From Bifidobacterium pullorum DSM 20433 (GTDB taxonomy: Bacteria; Actinomycetota; Actinomycetes; Actinomycetales; Bifidobacteriaceae), in the NCBI RefSeq assembly GCF_000771405.1, contig NZ_JDUI01000002.1, positions 62,001 to 126,000 on the forward strand: a stretch of 64,000 nucleotides of DNA. The letters run 5' to 3'. Under the pieces are notes generated by a model. It was not told the origin of the DNA and made no database searches. It saw only the letters and a list, made by a program, of their open reading frames with translations. How positions within the stretch are numbered: position 1 is the stretch's first letter; every line of letters starts with the position of its first letter. The position numbers were made by a program, and so were the translations under genes. Shown here piece after piece: positions 52,139 to 60,594 of this stretch.

Positions 52139-54763
52139 TCAGGCTTCGGCGAGCGCCTCGACCGGCGGGGTCCTTACGGCCCGGCGCGCCGGGAACACGC
52201 TGGCCAGCAGCGCGGCGACCGTGGCGATGGCCAGAATCGCCCCAGAGGTGGCCCAGTCGATCGGGAACACCACCGATCCGAAGCTCATCGAGAACACGAT
52301 GTACGAACCGATCCAGCCGAATACGGTGCCGACGACGATGCCGACCACACCGCTGACCAGCGAGATCAGCAGCGCTTCGACGGCCAGCGAGCGCCGCAGC
52401 TGCCCGCGGGTCATGCCGAGGGCCCGCAGCGTGGCCGATTCGCGGGTCCGTTCGATCACCGACAGCGACAGCGTGTTGGCCACGCCGATCAGCGCGATGA
52501 TCACGGCCACGGCGAGCAGGGCGACCAGCACCATGAGCAGCATGTTGACCATGCCGTCCCAGCTGACGCGTTCGGCGATCGAGCCGCCCACGCTGATGCC
52601 GGGGATGGAGCTCAACGCCGTCTGGATGTCGTCGATCACGTCCGCCGGGGTCACGGTGCCGTCGGTTTTCGCCCACACCTCGTAGCCGTCGGACGTGGCG
52701 CCCAGCTTGTCGAGCGTTTCGGGCGGGACGAGGCCATAAATGCCGTATGGGGTGTTGACGCCGCGGAACGGCGCGGCCTCGACGGTGGGCTTGAAGGCGA
52801 TGCCGCCGGTGATCTCGCCCTCGTCGTCATACGTGGCGTTGAGTTCCAGGTCGAGCGTGGCACCGTCGCGCACCCAATAGTCGTCGGTGTCGCCAGCCAT
52901 CGAGTCGGGGACGAGCAGCACGCCGTCGCGCAGGTCGCCGATGGCGTCGCCGTTCATCACGGCCCGTCCCTGCCGTTCGGTGAGCGTGTACACCTGCAGG
53001 TTGCTGTCATAGTCGTCCGTATGCCAGACGGCGTTCGACGAGCCGACCAGTTCGGCATCCTGGATGCCGGCCACCTTGCGGATGTCGTCGAGGACGGACT
53101 GGTCCACGCCTTCGCCGGAAACCTGGATGTCCACACTGTACCGGGCGTCGAGTTCACTGGCGAGCGTCTGCCGGGCGCTGGCCGCGCCGGTGCCGAGGGT
53201 GGCGACCAGGGCCACGCCGATGAGCAGGGCGGTGCTGGTGGCGGCCACGCGCCGCGGGTTCTTCTGGATGTTCGCGGTGGCGATGGTGCAGGCCGGGCCG
53301 ATATGCGCCACCAGCGCTCCCACGCCCTTGAGCAGCAGCGGCACCCACCGGTTGGCGCACAGCAGCAGGCCGAGGAAGAAGATCATGACGCCGGCCATGG
53401 CCATGAGCAATACCAGGGAGAACTGCTCGTTGCTCAACGCGGATTCGCCGTGCGCCTGCCGCCAGGTGTCCACCACGGTGAACGCGGTGACGGCGGCGCC
53501 GAACAGCATCAGCAGCACGCTGACCACCGATCGCGCGGTGCCGGATTTGCGGGCCTCGCTGATCTCCAACGGCTGCAGCGCCTCCAACGGCGTAACGGTG
53601 GTGGCGGTGCGGGCCGAGCCGAGCGAGGCCAGGATGGTCACCACCACGCCGAAGGCGATCGGCACCAGGAACACCTGCGGGGTCAGCACGGTCACGAAGC
53701 TGATGCCGGAGAATTCCACGCCGCTCACATGCAGCAGCTGCATCAACCCGATGGACAGGCCGACCGCGATCAGCGAGGAGATCAGCCCGAGCAGCAGCGC
53801 CTCGACCACCACGGACCGGTACAGCTGCCCCTTCTTCGCGCCGATGGTGCGCAGCAGCGCCAGCGTGCGGCGGCGCTGCGCCACGAGCACCTGGAAGGTG
53901 TTGGCGATCACCAGCGCGGCCACGAACATGGCCAGCACGCCGAAGACCATCATGAACGTGGTCATCATGCTGGTCTGCCCGCCGCCCATCCGTTCGAGCG
54001 CCTGGTCCTCGCTCTCCGCACGGTCCAGCGCGGCGAAGTGCGCGGGCAGCAGGGCGTTGACCTTCTCGATGACCTGGTCGGCGCCGACGCCCGCCGGCGG
54101 CTCGATGTCCAGATACAGCACCGAGCAGTTGAACGACTCGTAGCTGACGTCCTCCGCCGCCACGCTTGCCAGCAGCCGTCCGAGCGTCGCCTCGGAGGCG
54201 ACGGCCGTGCCGCCGTAGTACGCGTAGGCGCCGCCCGGGTCCAGGCTCAACCCGCTGACGGTCAGTTCGACCGGCGCGCCGTCCGAGTAGGATACGCTGA
54301 CCGTGTCCCCGATGCCGACCTTCAACCGCACCGCCATGTCCCTCGGCAGCACGATCTGCCCGTCGTCGGCGGGCCAGTCGCCTTCCGCCAGTTCGACCGG
54401 CATCAGCGTGGACGGTGTGGCGTTCGCGATCACGATGCCGCTGGAGTTGAGGTCCCCGGCAGTGACGTCGATGTTCAGCGTCACGTCGGCGCGCACGCCG
54501 GCCACGCCCTCGACCCGGCGCACCTGGTCCAGGTTCAGGTCGCCGACGGTGATGCCGTACATCGGCGCGTCGTCGTCGCTGGCCACGATCGCATAGTTCG
54601 CCTCCCCGTAGGACGCCGAGATCTGCCGGCGCAGCGAATGGTCGAGCGTGTTGCCGAACAGCAGCGTGCTGGCGATGAACATCGTGCCGATCAGGATCGC
54701 GATGCCCGCCGGGATCAGCATCCTGGCGTTCTTTCGCATGAGTTTGAGCGTTACCGACCACAT
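52139..54763 (-). CDS. MacB/FtsX-type ABC permease with two FtsX domains
   Basis: 874 residues. TM1 (about 15-35) is followed by an extracytoplasmic domain, then FtsX helices (for example MTTFMMVFGVLAMFVAALVI and LLGLISSLIAVGLSIGLMQL). A second extracytoplasmic domain is followed by three closing helices (LLMVLVALLAVAVIIALIGVAN, quoted in part), with cytoplasmic SVIERTRESATLRALGMTRGQLR, the typical coupling segment. This two-module form of about 850 residues is common in Actinobacteria and is linked to export of lipids, lipoproteins or peptides. AGGAGG precedes the ATG. The ATPase gene lies 41 bp upstream. Confidence 0.92.
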   Translation of the reverse strand: MWSVTLKLMRKNARMLIPAGIAILIGTMFIASTLLFGNTLDHSLRRQISASYGEANYAIVASDDDAPMYGITVGDLNLDQVRRVEGVAGVRADVTLNIDVTAGDLNSSGIVIANATPSTLMPVELAEGDWPADDGQIVLPRDMAVRLKVGIGDTVSVSYSDGAPVELTVSGLSLDPGGAYAYYGGTAVASEATLGRLLASVAAEDVSYESFNCSVLYLDIEPPAGVGADQVIEKVNALLPAHFAALDRAESEDQALERMGGGQTSMMTTFMMVFGVLAMFVAALVIANTFQVLVAQRRRTLALLRTIGAKKGQLYRSVVVEALLLGLISSLIAVGLSIGLMQLLHVSGVEFSGISFVTVLTPQVFLVPIAFGVVVTILASLGSARTATTVTPLEALQPLEISEARKSGTARSVVSVLLMLFGAAVTAFTVVDTWRQAHGESALSNEQFSLVLLMAMAGVMIFFLGLLLCANRWVPLLLKGVGALVAHIGPACTIATANIQKNPRRVAATSTALLIGVALVATLGTGAASARQTLASELDARYSVDIQVSGEGVDQSVLDDIRKVAGIQDAELVGSSNAVWHTDDYDSNLQVYTLTERQGRAVMNGDAIGDLRDGVLLVPDSMAGDTDDYWVRDGATLDLELNATYDDEGEITGGIAFKPTVEAAPFRGVNTPYGIYGLVPPETLDKLGATSDGYEVWAKTDGTVTPADVIDDIQTALSSIPGISVGGSIAERVSWDGMVNMLLMVLVALLAVAVIIALIGVANTLSLSVIERTRESATLRALGMTRGQLRRSLAVEALLISLVSGVVGIVVGTVFGWIGSYIVFSMSFGSVVFPIDWATSGAILAIATVAALLASVFPARRAVRTPPVEALAEA

Positions 54764-54804
54764 GGCGGTTCCTCCTTACATCCGTTCCGTATCCGATGCG
54801 ATGT

Positions 54805-55665
54805 TCAGCGCCGATGGCGGCCGTTGGCTGCGGCGTGTGCGCCGGCGCGGGGTCTGCGCTCCTCCCGCGGCGGCTGCGGCACGTCGCCGCGCGTGTACGG
54901 CGGCTTGGCCCCGTCGGGGGTCAGCGTCCGCCGGGTGGCCCGCTCCCGTTCCTCCATGAGCAGCTGGTTCATGCGGTCGGCGGTCGGCGACGCCTCGTCG
55001 GCCACGATGCGGCCGTCCGCGAAGACGATGGCCCTGTCCGCGTAGGAGGCGGCGACCGCATCGTGCGTGACCATGATGATGGTCTGGTTCAGTTCGTTGA
55101 CCGACCTGCGCAGGAAGCTCAGCACCTCCGCGCTGGAGACGGAATCCAGGTTGCCGGTCGGCTCGTCGGCGAAGACCAGCTGCGGGCGGGCGATCAGCGC
55201 ACGCGCGATGGCGACGCGCTGCTGTTGGCCGCCGGACAGCTCATTCGGACGATGGTCGAGCCGCTGGGCGAGCCCCAACGTGGTGACGAGCAGGTCGAAC
55301 CAGTCGCGGTCCGGTTTCTGCCCCGCCAGCGTCAGCGGCATGATGATGTTCTGTTCGGCCGTGAACATCGGCAGCAGGTTGAAGCTTTGGAAGATGAAGC
55401 CGATCTTGTGGCGGCGCAGCAGCGTCAACTGGTTGTCGTTCATCGTGGTGATGTCGTCGCCGTCGAACATGATGCGCCCGCGCGTGGCCGAATCCAGCCC
55501 GGCCAGGGTGTGCATGAGCGTCGATTTGCCGGAGCCCGACGGGCCCATGATGGCGGTGAACCGTCCCTGTTCGAACGCCACGTTCACGCCGCGCAGCGCA
55601 TGGACGGCGTTCTCGCCGTTTCCGTAATCCTTGACCAGGTCGATGGCCTCGATGGCAGTGTTCAT
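54805..55665 (-). CDS. MacB-type ABC ATP-binding protein
   Basis: 286 residues. Walker A GPSGSGKST, Q-loop FIFQSFNLLPM, signature LSGGQQQRVAIARAL, Walker B VFADEPTGNLD, H-loop MVTHD. After the ATPase core (about 225 residues) there is a C-terminal Arg/Pro-rich tail of about 60 residues (TRRTLTPDGAKPPYTRG onward), beyond the family norm. It forms an operon with the permease. The nearby NarL-type two-component pair may control it; that is a guess from position only. Confidence 0.94.
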   Translation of the reverse strand: MNTAIEAIDLVKDYGNGENAVHALRGVNVAFEQGRFTAIMGPSGSGKSTLMHTLAGLDSATRGRIMFDGDDITTMNDNQLTLLRRHKIGFIFQSFNLLPMFTAEQNIIMPLTLAGQKPDRDWFDLLVTTLGLAQRLDHRPNELSGGQQQRVAIARALIARPQLVFADEPTGNLDSVSSAEVLSFLRRSVNELNQTIIMVTHDAVAASYADRAIVFADGRIVADEASPTADRMNQLLMEERERATRRTLTPDGAKPPYTRGDVPQPPREERRPRAGAHAAANGRHRR

Positions 55666-55767
55666 GTCGCACCCCTTGGTTATCCGGAGCCGGGGTCCGT
55701 CCCGGCTGTTGCCCCCAAGCTATCCCCGGTCCGGGGTCGGCCCACATCGTGCGCCGGGCGGAACCGC

Positions 55768-55803
55768 GGCGTCGCCGTCATCCCTGGGGATGACGGCGAC
55801 GCC
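55768..55803 (-). terminator. Perfect 16-bp hairpin after the sulfhydrylase gene
   Basis: GGCGTCGCCGTCATCC (55768-55783) pairs with GGATGACGGCGACGCC (55788-55803) around CTGG. It lies about 50 nt past the sulfhydrylase stop, in the 190-bp gap before the ABC ATPase gene. Confidence 0.7.
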
Positions 55804-55855
55804 TAGGATGCTCCGGACCCGTGTGCGGACCGGCGGTGCGGATATGGGCCGGCGC

Positions 55856-57157
55856 TCAGCGCAGGTCCCGCACGGCGGCGAACCCGCGTTCGAGGTCGGC
55901 GAGGATGTCGTCGATATGCTCCAGTCCGATCGACAGACGGATGGTGCCGGGGCCGATGCCCTGCGCCGCCAGCTCCTCCTCGCTCTCCTGCGAATGGGTC
56001 GTCGAGGCGGGGTGGATGACCAGGCTCTTGGCGTCGGCCACGTTGGCCAGCAGGCTGAACAGGCTCAACCCGTCGATGAACGTGCGGGCCGCATCGACTC
56101 CGCCTCGGATGTCGAATGTGAAGATCGGGCAGGCGCCGTTCGGGAAATAGCGCAGGTAGCGTTCGTGGTCCTCGCGGCCCTCGATCGAGGGATGCGAGAT
56201 CGAAACGACCTCGGGGACACCGCGCAGGTACTCGATGACGCGCAGGGCGTTGGCGACGTGCCGCTCCACGCGCAGGCTCAGCGTCTCGATGCCTTGCAGC
56301 AGCAGGAACGCGGCGAACGGCGAGATCGTCGCGCCGGTGTCGCGCAGCAGCACGGCGCGGACGCGGGTGACGAACGCGGTCGGTCCGAGCGCCTCGAAGA
56401 ACCGCAGCCCGTGATACGAGGGGTCCGGTTCGGTCAGCGTGGGGAATCCGCCGGCGCCGGCCGCCCAGTCGAACCGTCCGCCCTCCACGATCACGCCGCC
56501 GAGCGTGGTGCCGTGTCCGCCGAGGAACTTGGTCGCCGATTCGACGACGATGTCGGCGCCGTGTTCGAGCGGACGGAACAGGTACGGCGTGGCGAAGGTG
56601 TTGTCGACGATCACCGGCAGCCCGTGGCGGTGGGCGATCGCGGCAATCGCCTCGAAGTCGGGCAGGTCGGCGTTGGGGTTGCCGAAGGTCTCCAGGTAGA
56701 CGAGACGGGTGCGCTCGCCGATCGCCGCCTCCAGGGCGGCGTGGTCGGCGATGTCGACGAACGAGGTGGTGATGCCGTCGCGCGGCAGCGTGTGGCGCAG
56801 CAGATTGTAGGTGCCGCCGTAGATGGTGCGGGAGGCGACGATGTGGTCGCCGGATTGGGTGATGTTGCGCAGCGCGTATTCGACGGCGGCCGCGCCGGAG
56901 GCGACGGCGAGTGCCGCGGTGCCGCCTTCGAGTGCGGCGACGCGCTGTTCGAGCACCTCCTGCGTCGTGTTGGTCAGCCGCCCGTAGATATTGCCCGTTT
57001 CGGCGAGCGCGAACCGGGCCGCGGCCTGGTCGAAGTCGCGGAACACGTAGCTGGTCGTGGCGTAGATCGGCACGGCGCGGGCGCCGGTGGCGGGGTCGGG
57101 CTGTTCCTGGCCGGCGTGCAGCTGCAGGGTTTCGAAGCGGTGTTGTGCGGTGGTCAT
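55856..57157 (-). CDS. O-acetylhomoserine sulfhydrylase (MetY type)
   Basis: 433 residues, the normal MetY length. FETLQLHAGQEQPDPATGAR is the classic start, ATTSYVFRDFDQAAARF follows, and the PLP Lys210 sits in VVESATKFLGGHGTT, with NTFATPYLFRP before it and SLLANVADAKSLVIHP near the end. It makes homocysteine (or another thiol adduct) from O-acetylhomoserine and sulfide, direct sulfhydrylation in methionine synthesis; O-acetylserine specificity is less likely. A GGGAG ribosome site precedes the ATG at 57157. A LysR-like inverted repeat lies about 105 bp upstream. Confidence 0.93.
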   Translation of the reverse strand: MTTAQHRFETLQLHAGQEQPDPATGARAVPIYATTSYVFRDFDQAAARFALAETGNIYGRLTNTTQEVLEQRVAALEGGTAALAVASGAAAVEYALRNITQSGDHIVASRTIYGGTYNLLRHTLPRDGITTSFVDIADHAALEAAIGERTRLVYLETFGNPNADLPDFEAIAAIAHRHGLPVIVDNTFATPYLFRPLEHGADIVVESATKFLGGHGTTLGGVIVEGGRFDWAAGAGGFPTLTEPDPSYHGLRFFEALGPTAFVTRVRAVLLRDTGATISPFAAFLLLQGIETLSLRVERHVANALRVIEYLRGVPEVVSISHPSIEGREDHERYLRYFPNGACPIFTFDIRGGVDAARTFIDGLSLFSLLANVADAKSLVIHPASTTHSQESEEELAAQGIGPGTIRLSIGLEHIDDILADLERGFAAVRDLR

Positions 57158-57261
57158 GGTTGCTCCCGTGTTCGGTGGTTCCTTGGGTTGGCTGCGGACG
57201 ATGCGGGGCATCGGCGTTGGTGGCGACTGTAGGCCGCGGGCCGTCGGTACGGCAAGGTTCA

Positions 57262-57286
57262 CGGCTATCGGCGTTGGTTATAGCCG
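57262..57286. promoter_or_regulatory. T-N11-A type inverted repeat (candidate LysR-family operator)
   Basis: CGGCTAT, 11 nt, ATAGCCG: perfect 7-bp arms with the spacing typical for LysR proteins. It lies about 105 bp upstream of the sulfhydrylase start. No regulator gene is adjacent. Confidence 0.45.
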
Positions 57287-57382
57287 TTTATCATTCGCCG
57301 CCATTGGAGGTCTTACGCGGCGCAGCGCCTCGGCGGATCCGTCGCGGTTCGAGACGACACGCCGTAATTCTCTCGGATTTAT

Positions 57383-57399
57383 GTCCGCATTTCGGACAG
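57383..57399. promoter_or_regulatory. TGTCCG-N5-CGGACA palindrome
   Basis: 6-bp arms with a 5-nt centre, about 95 bp upstream of the pyridoxal kinase start. Candidate operator or hairpin; no other evidence. Confidence 0.35.
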
Positions 57400-57493
57400 T
57401 ATGGGACTCCCCCTGTCCCCGGGGCCCCGGAATGTCGCGCGAATGGGTAATGTCGGGAGCGTAGACCAACAGTCCCTAATGAATCGAGGGGTT

Positions 57494-58366
57494 ATGAGTG
57501 ATGTGAAGCTGTATAACCGCAATCCGGCGTATATCCCGCGCGTGGCCGCCGTGCATGACATGTGCGGCTACGGCAAGTGCTCGCTGACCGCGGCGATCCC
57601 GATCCTGTCCGCCGCGGGCTGCGACGTGTGCCCGGTGCCGACCGGTCTGTTCTCCTCGCACACCAAGTATCCGGTGTTCACGTTCCATGACACCACGGAG
57701 ATCCTCAACGGATACCTGGACGCATGGGGCAAGATCGGCGTGGGGCTTGACGGCGTGTACAGCGGCTTCCTCGGGTCGGCCGGCCAGGTGGCCGTGATCC
57801 AGCGCCTGTACCACGAATATCCGGACGCGCTGCGCCTGGTCGACCCGGTGATGGGCGACGGCGGGCAGATGTATCCGACCTACACCGCCGAGCTGTGCGA
57901 GGCGATGGGCGCGCTGGCCGACGGCGCCGACGTGCTGATGCCGAACCTGACCGAGGCGAGCATCCTGACCGGACGCGAGTACCCGGGACAGAACCTCAGC
58001 GACGCCGAGGTGACCGATTGGCTGGATGCGCTGCTCAAGCTCGGCGCCAAGAACGTGGTCCTGAAGGGCATCGACCGCAACGACGGCATGCTGCGCAACT
58101 ACGTGGCCAGCGCTGAAACCGGCGCCGAAGCCAAGCAGGAGCACGCCCATGAGAAGCTGCCGTACATGATCCACGGCACCGGAGACGCCTTCGCCTCCGC
58201 GCTGTGCGGCGCGGTGATGGCGGGCAAGGGCCTGTCCGAGGCCGCCGCCATCGCCGGCGAATTCGTGCGCAACGCGATGGTCAGCACCCGCAACCAGCCC
58301 GACTTCGAGGAGCGCGGCGTCAGCTTCGAGCTCAACCTCGGCGAAATGACCGCCCTGCTGCACTGA
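57494..58366 (+). CDS. pdxY: Pyridoxal/pyridoxamine kinase (PdxY-like)
   Basis: 290 residues. AAVHDMCGYGKCSLTAAIPILSA is the ribokinase-fold start of the family, with LVDPVMGDGGQMYPTYT in the middle and the anion hole/catalytic Asp in IHGTGDAFASAL. It phosphorylates B6 vitamers with ATP, supplying PLP to enzymes such as the sulfhydrylase encoded next door. GAGGGG precedes the ATG at 57494; an ATG at 57479 is less well placed. A hairpin terminator follows at 58377. Confidence 0.9.
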   Translation: MSDVKLYNRNPAYIPRVAAVHDMCGYGKCSLTAAIPILSAAGCDVCPVPTGLFSSHTKYPVFTFHDTTEILNGYLDAWGKIGVGLDGVYSGFLGSAGQVAVIQRLYHEYPDALRLVDPVMGDGGQMYPTYTAELCEAMGALADGADVLMPNLTEASILTGREYPGQNLSDAEVTDWLDALLKLGAKNVVLKGIDRNDGMLRNYVASAETGAEAKQEHAHEKLPYMIHGTGDAFASALCGAVMAGKGLSEAAAIAGEFVRNAMVSTRNQPDFEERGVSFELNLGEMTALLH

Positions 58367-58376
58367 ATGTGGCGCA

Positions 58377-58397
58377 ATCCGCCCACCGACGGCGGAT
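58377..58397 (+). terminator. Small hairpin after the pyridoxal kinase gene
   Basis: ATCCGCC (58377-58383) pairs with GGCGGAT (58391-58397) around a 7-nt loop, 10 nt past the stop. No U-tract. Confidence 0.4.
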
Positions 58398-58570
58398 GAT
58401 ACGTCATGCGGCGTCACTGCCTCCGTCCACGCACATCGCGAACTGGACATTCCGGGCAGTGACGTCGCATTTCTTATATGACTTATCCACAACACACCCG
58501 AAACCGGAGTCTGCGTCCACTTCCCCCTCCGCCCCTGTACCCGGCAGGCGAAGTCTGGTGCACTGGTGGT

Positions 58571-59062
58571 ATGACCACGCAACAGACCACCACACCGCAC
58601 ACCTCACGGACCATGGCTCCGGCCACCGCACAGGCGGCGGCACCCGCGGCGGATGACCGCCGGAACCTGGACCGGCTCGCCCGCACATTGCGCGACGGAT
58701 CGCTTGACGCCAAGGCGTTGGGGGCCGCCGGCGAAGACTACGCCGCCGCCTGGCTGGCGCACCATGGCTGGCGCATCCTATCGCGCAACTGGCGCACCCG
58801 ATACGGCGAGCTGGACATCGTGGCCGTAACCCCGGAGCGGATCGTCGTCTTCGTGGAGGTCAAGACCCGGCGTTCAACGCGTTGCGGCATACCGCAGGAG
58901 GCCGTGGACCCCCGCAAGCAGACGAGCCTGCGCCGCGCCGCCGTGCAATGGCTGTTGGAACCCGACCACCGGCTCACCCACCATGGGACCCGGTTCGACG
59001 TCATCTCGATCACGCTGCAGGGCGGCGAACCGTTGCTCGACCATATCCCGGGAGCGTTCTGA
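58571..59062 (+). CDS. YraN/UPF0102 family predicted endonuclease
   Basis: 163 residues. The Holliday-junction-resolvase-like PD-(D/E)xK core is visible: LGAAGEDYAAAWLAHHGWRIL, RYGELDIVAV and VVFVEVKTRRS (E-x-K). The first ~50 residues are a Thr/Ala-rich extension. A start upstream of 58571 is possible but not supported by a ribosome site; the chosen ATG also has only GGTGG nearby. Its stop overlaps the ComM ATG by one base (TGATG). It is the first gene of a DNA-processing set. Confidence 0.87.
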   Translation: MTTQQTTTPHTSRTMAPATAQAAAPAADDRRNLDRLARTLRDGSLDAKALGAAGEDYAAAWLAHHGWRILSRNWRTRYGELDIVAVTPERIVVFVEVKTRRSTRCGIPQEAVDPRKQTSLRRAAVQWLLEPDHRLTHHGTRFDVISITLQGGEPLLDHIPGAF

Positions 59063-60594
59063 TGGCCATCGGAGGAGCGTTATCCGTGGGACTGATCGGC
59101 ATCAGGGCCTTCATCATCCAGGTGCAGGCCTTCATCTCCCCCGGTCTGCCGTATTTCAGCATCATCGGACTACCCGACGCCTCACTGTCGGAGGCGCGCG
59201 AGCGCGTCAAATCCGCCTGTCACGCCTGCGGCTTCCGCTGGCCGGAGACACGGGTCACCGTGAACCTCTCGCCCGCCTCGATGCCCAAACGCGGTTCCTC
59301 GCACGATCTGGCGATCGCCGCCAGCGTGCTGAGCGCCGCCGGCGCGATTCCCCCGGATTCGTTGGACGAGACGGTGGTGATCGGAGAGGTCAATCTGGAC
59401 GGCACCGTACTGCCCGTCAACGGCCTGCTGCCGATCATGCTGCGCACCAGGGAACGTGGATTGCACCGCATCGTGGTGCCGTATGCGAACCTTGACGAGG
59501 CACGTCTGGTGGAAGGTCCCCACGTGATCGGCGTCAGGCATGTGGGCGAGCTGATCGAGATGCTGGGAGGCGACGCCCGATACCAGCCGCCCCACGATCT
59601 GCCTGTCGGGGAGCAACCCCGGCAGCCGGCGTTCGATGCCGAACCGCCCGGCGACATGGCCGAGGTCATCGGACAGCAGGAGGCCAAGAAAGCGCTGGAA
59701 GTGGCGGCAGCCGGAGGCCACCATCTGCTGATGGTGGGTCCTCCCGGCTCCGGCAAGACCATGCTGGCCTCGCGCCTGCCGGGCATCATGAGTCCCCTGA
59801 ACGAACACGAGCAGCTGGAGGTGGCCTCGATCCGTTCCCTGTGCGGCACGTTGCAGCATTACGGCATCTCCGACATCCCACCGTTCGAGGCGCCGCACCA
59901 TACGGCCTCCTGCCCCTCGCTGGTCGGCGGCGGCAGCGGTCTGGCCCAGCCGGGGGCAATCTCCCGCGCCCACTGCGGCATCCTGTTCATGGACGAGGCG
60001 CCCGAATTCTCCACCCGTGCCCTGCAGACGCTGCGCGAACCGTTGGAATCCGGTCATGTGACGCTCACCCGTTCCGGCGGCATCACCTACTATCCGGCCC
60101 AGTTCCAACTCGTCATGGCGGCCAACCCCTGCCCCTGCGGCTTCGACTACGGCACCGGCGAGCGCTGCACCTGCCGGGAGCGCGATCGAGTGCGGTATTT
60201 CGCCCGGCTGTCCGGCCCGATTCTCGACCGCATCGACATCCAGATCACGGTGCCGCCCGTCACCACGCTGCTCAACGCCGACACCGCCGAATCGGAACCC
60301 AGCGAGCGGATTCGTCAACGGGTCATCCAAGCCCGTCGGACCGCGCAGGAGCGGTTCGCCCCCTTCGGGTGGAGTTGCAACGCGCAGGCCTCGGGGTCGT
60401 GGCTGCGGGAGCACACCTCCCGCGCCGCGTTGCGGATCGCCGACCGGGCGCTGGCCCATGAACGGCTGAGCCTGCGCGGCGTGGACCGTTCGATGAGGCT
60501 CGCATGGACGCTGGCCGACCTGTCCGGGACGGTGTCGCCCACGCCGGAGCATATGTTCACGGCCATCGGCATGCGGACCAAGGAGCAGCCATGA
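59062..60594 (+). CDS. ComM/YifB family Mg-chelatase-like AAA+ ATPase
   Basis: 510 residues. The N-terminal ChlI/Lon-like domain has GLPDASLSEARERVKSA and SPASMPKRGSSHDLAIA. The AAA+ module has Walker A MVGPPGSGKTMLASRLPG and Walker B GILFMDEAPEF, followed by a zinc-type Cys cluster (NPCPCGFDYGTGERCTC) and arginine finger RLSGPILDRIDI. ComM is a helicase that promotes branch migration of incoming DNA during natural transformation. It overlaps yraN by one base and dprA by four bases, so the three genes are translated as a unit. Confidence 0.94.
   Translation: MAIGGALSVGLIGIRAFIIQVQAFISPGLPYFSIIGLPDASLSEARERVKSACHACGFRWPETRVTVNLSPASMPKRGSSHDLAIAASVLSAAGAIPPDSLDETVVIGEVNLDGTVLPVNGLLPIMLRTRERGLHRIVVPYANLDEARLVEGPHVIGVRHVGELIEMLGGDARYQPPHDLPVGEQPRQPAFDAEPPGDMAEVIGQQEAKKALEVAAAGGHHLLMVGPPGSGKTMLASRLPGIMSPLNEHEQLEVASIRSLCGTLQHYGISDIPPFEAPHHTASCPSLVGGGSGLAQPGAISRAHCGILFMDEAPEFSTRALQTLREPLESGHVTLTRSGGITYYPAQFQLVMAANPCPCGFDYGTGERCTCRERDRVRYFARLSGPILDRIDIQITVPPVTTLLNADTAESEPSERIRQRVIQARRTAQERFAPFGWSCNAQASGSWLREHTSRAALRIADRALAHERLSLRGVDRSMRLAWTLADLSGTVSPTPEHMFTAIGMRTKEQP

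Larger units (their letters stand above)
57158..57493. other. 336-bp divergent regulatory region between metY-like and pdxY-like genes
   Basis: It holds no convincing gene. Visible structure: direct repeat ATCGGCGTTGGT at 57210-57221 and 57267-57278, a T-N11-A type inverted repeat (57262-57286), a TGTCCG/CGGACA palindrome (57383-57399) and a GC-rich block before the pdxY start. Confidence 0.5.

Noticed and set aside
52001..55045. 1014-residue plus-strand frame
   Set aside because: Antisense to the MacB-type permease; low-complexity His/Gln/Arg content, no motif.
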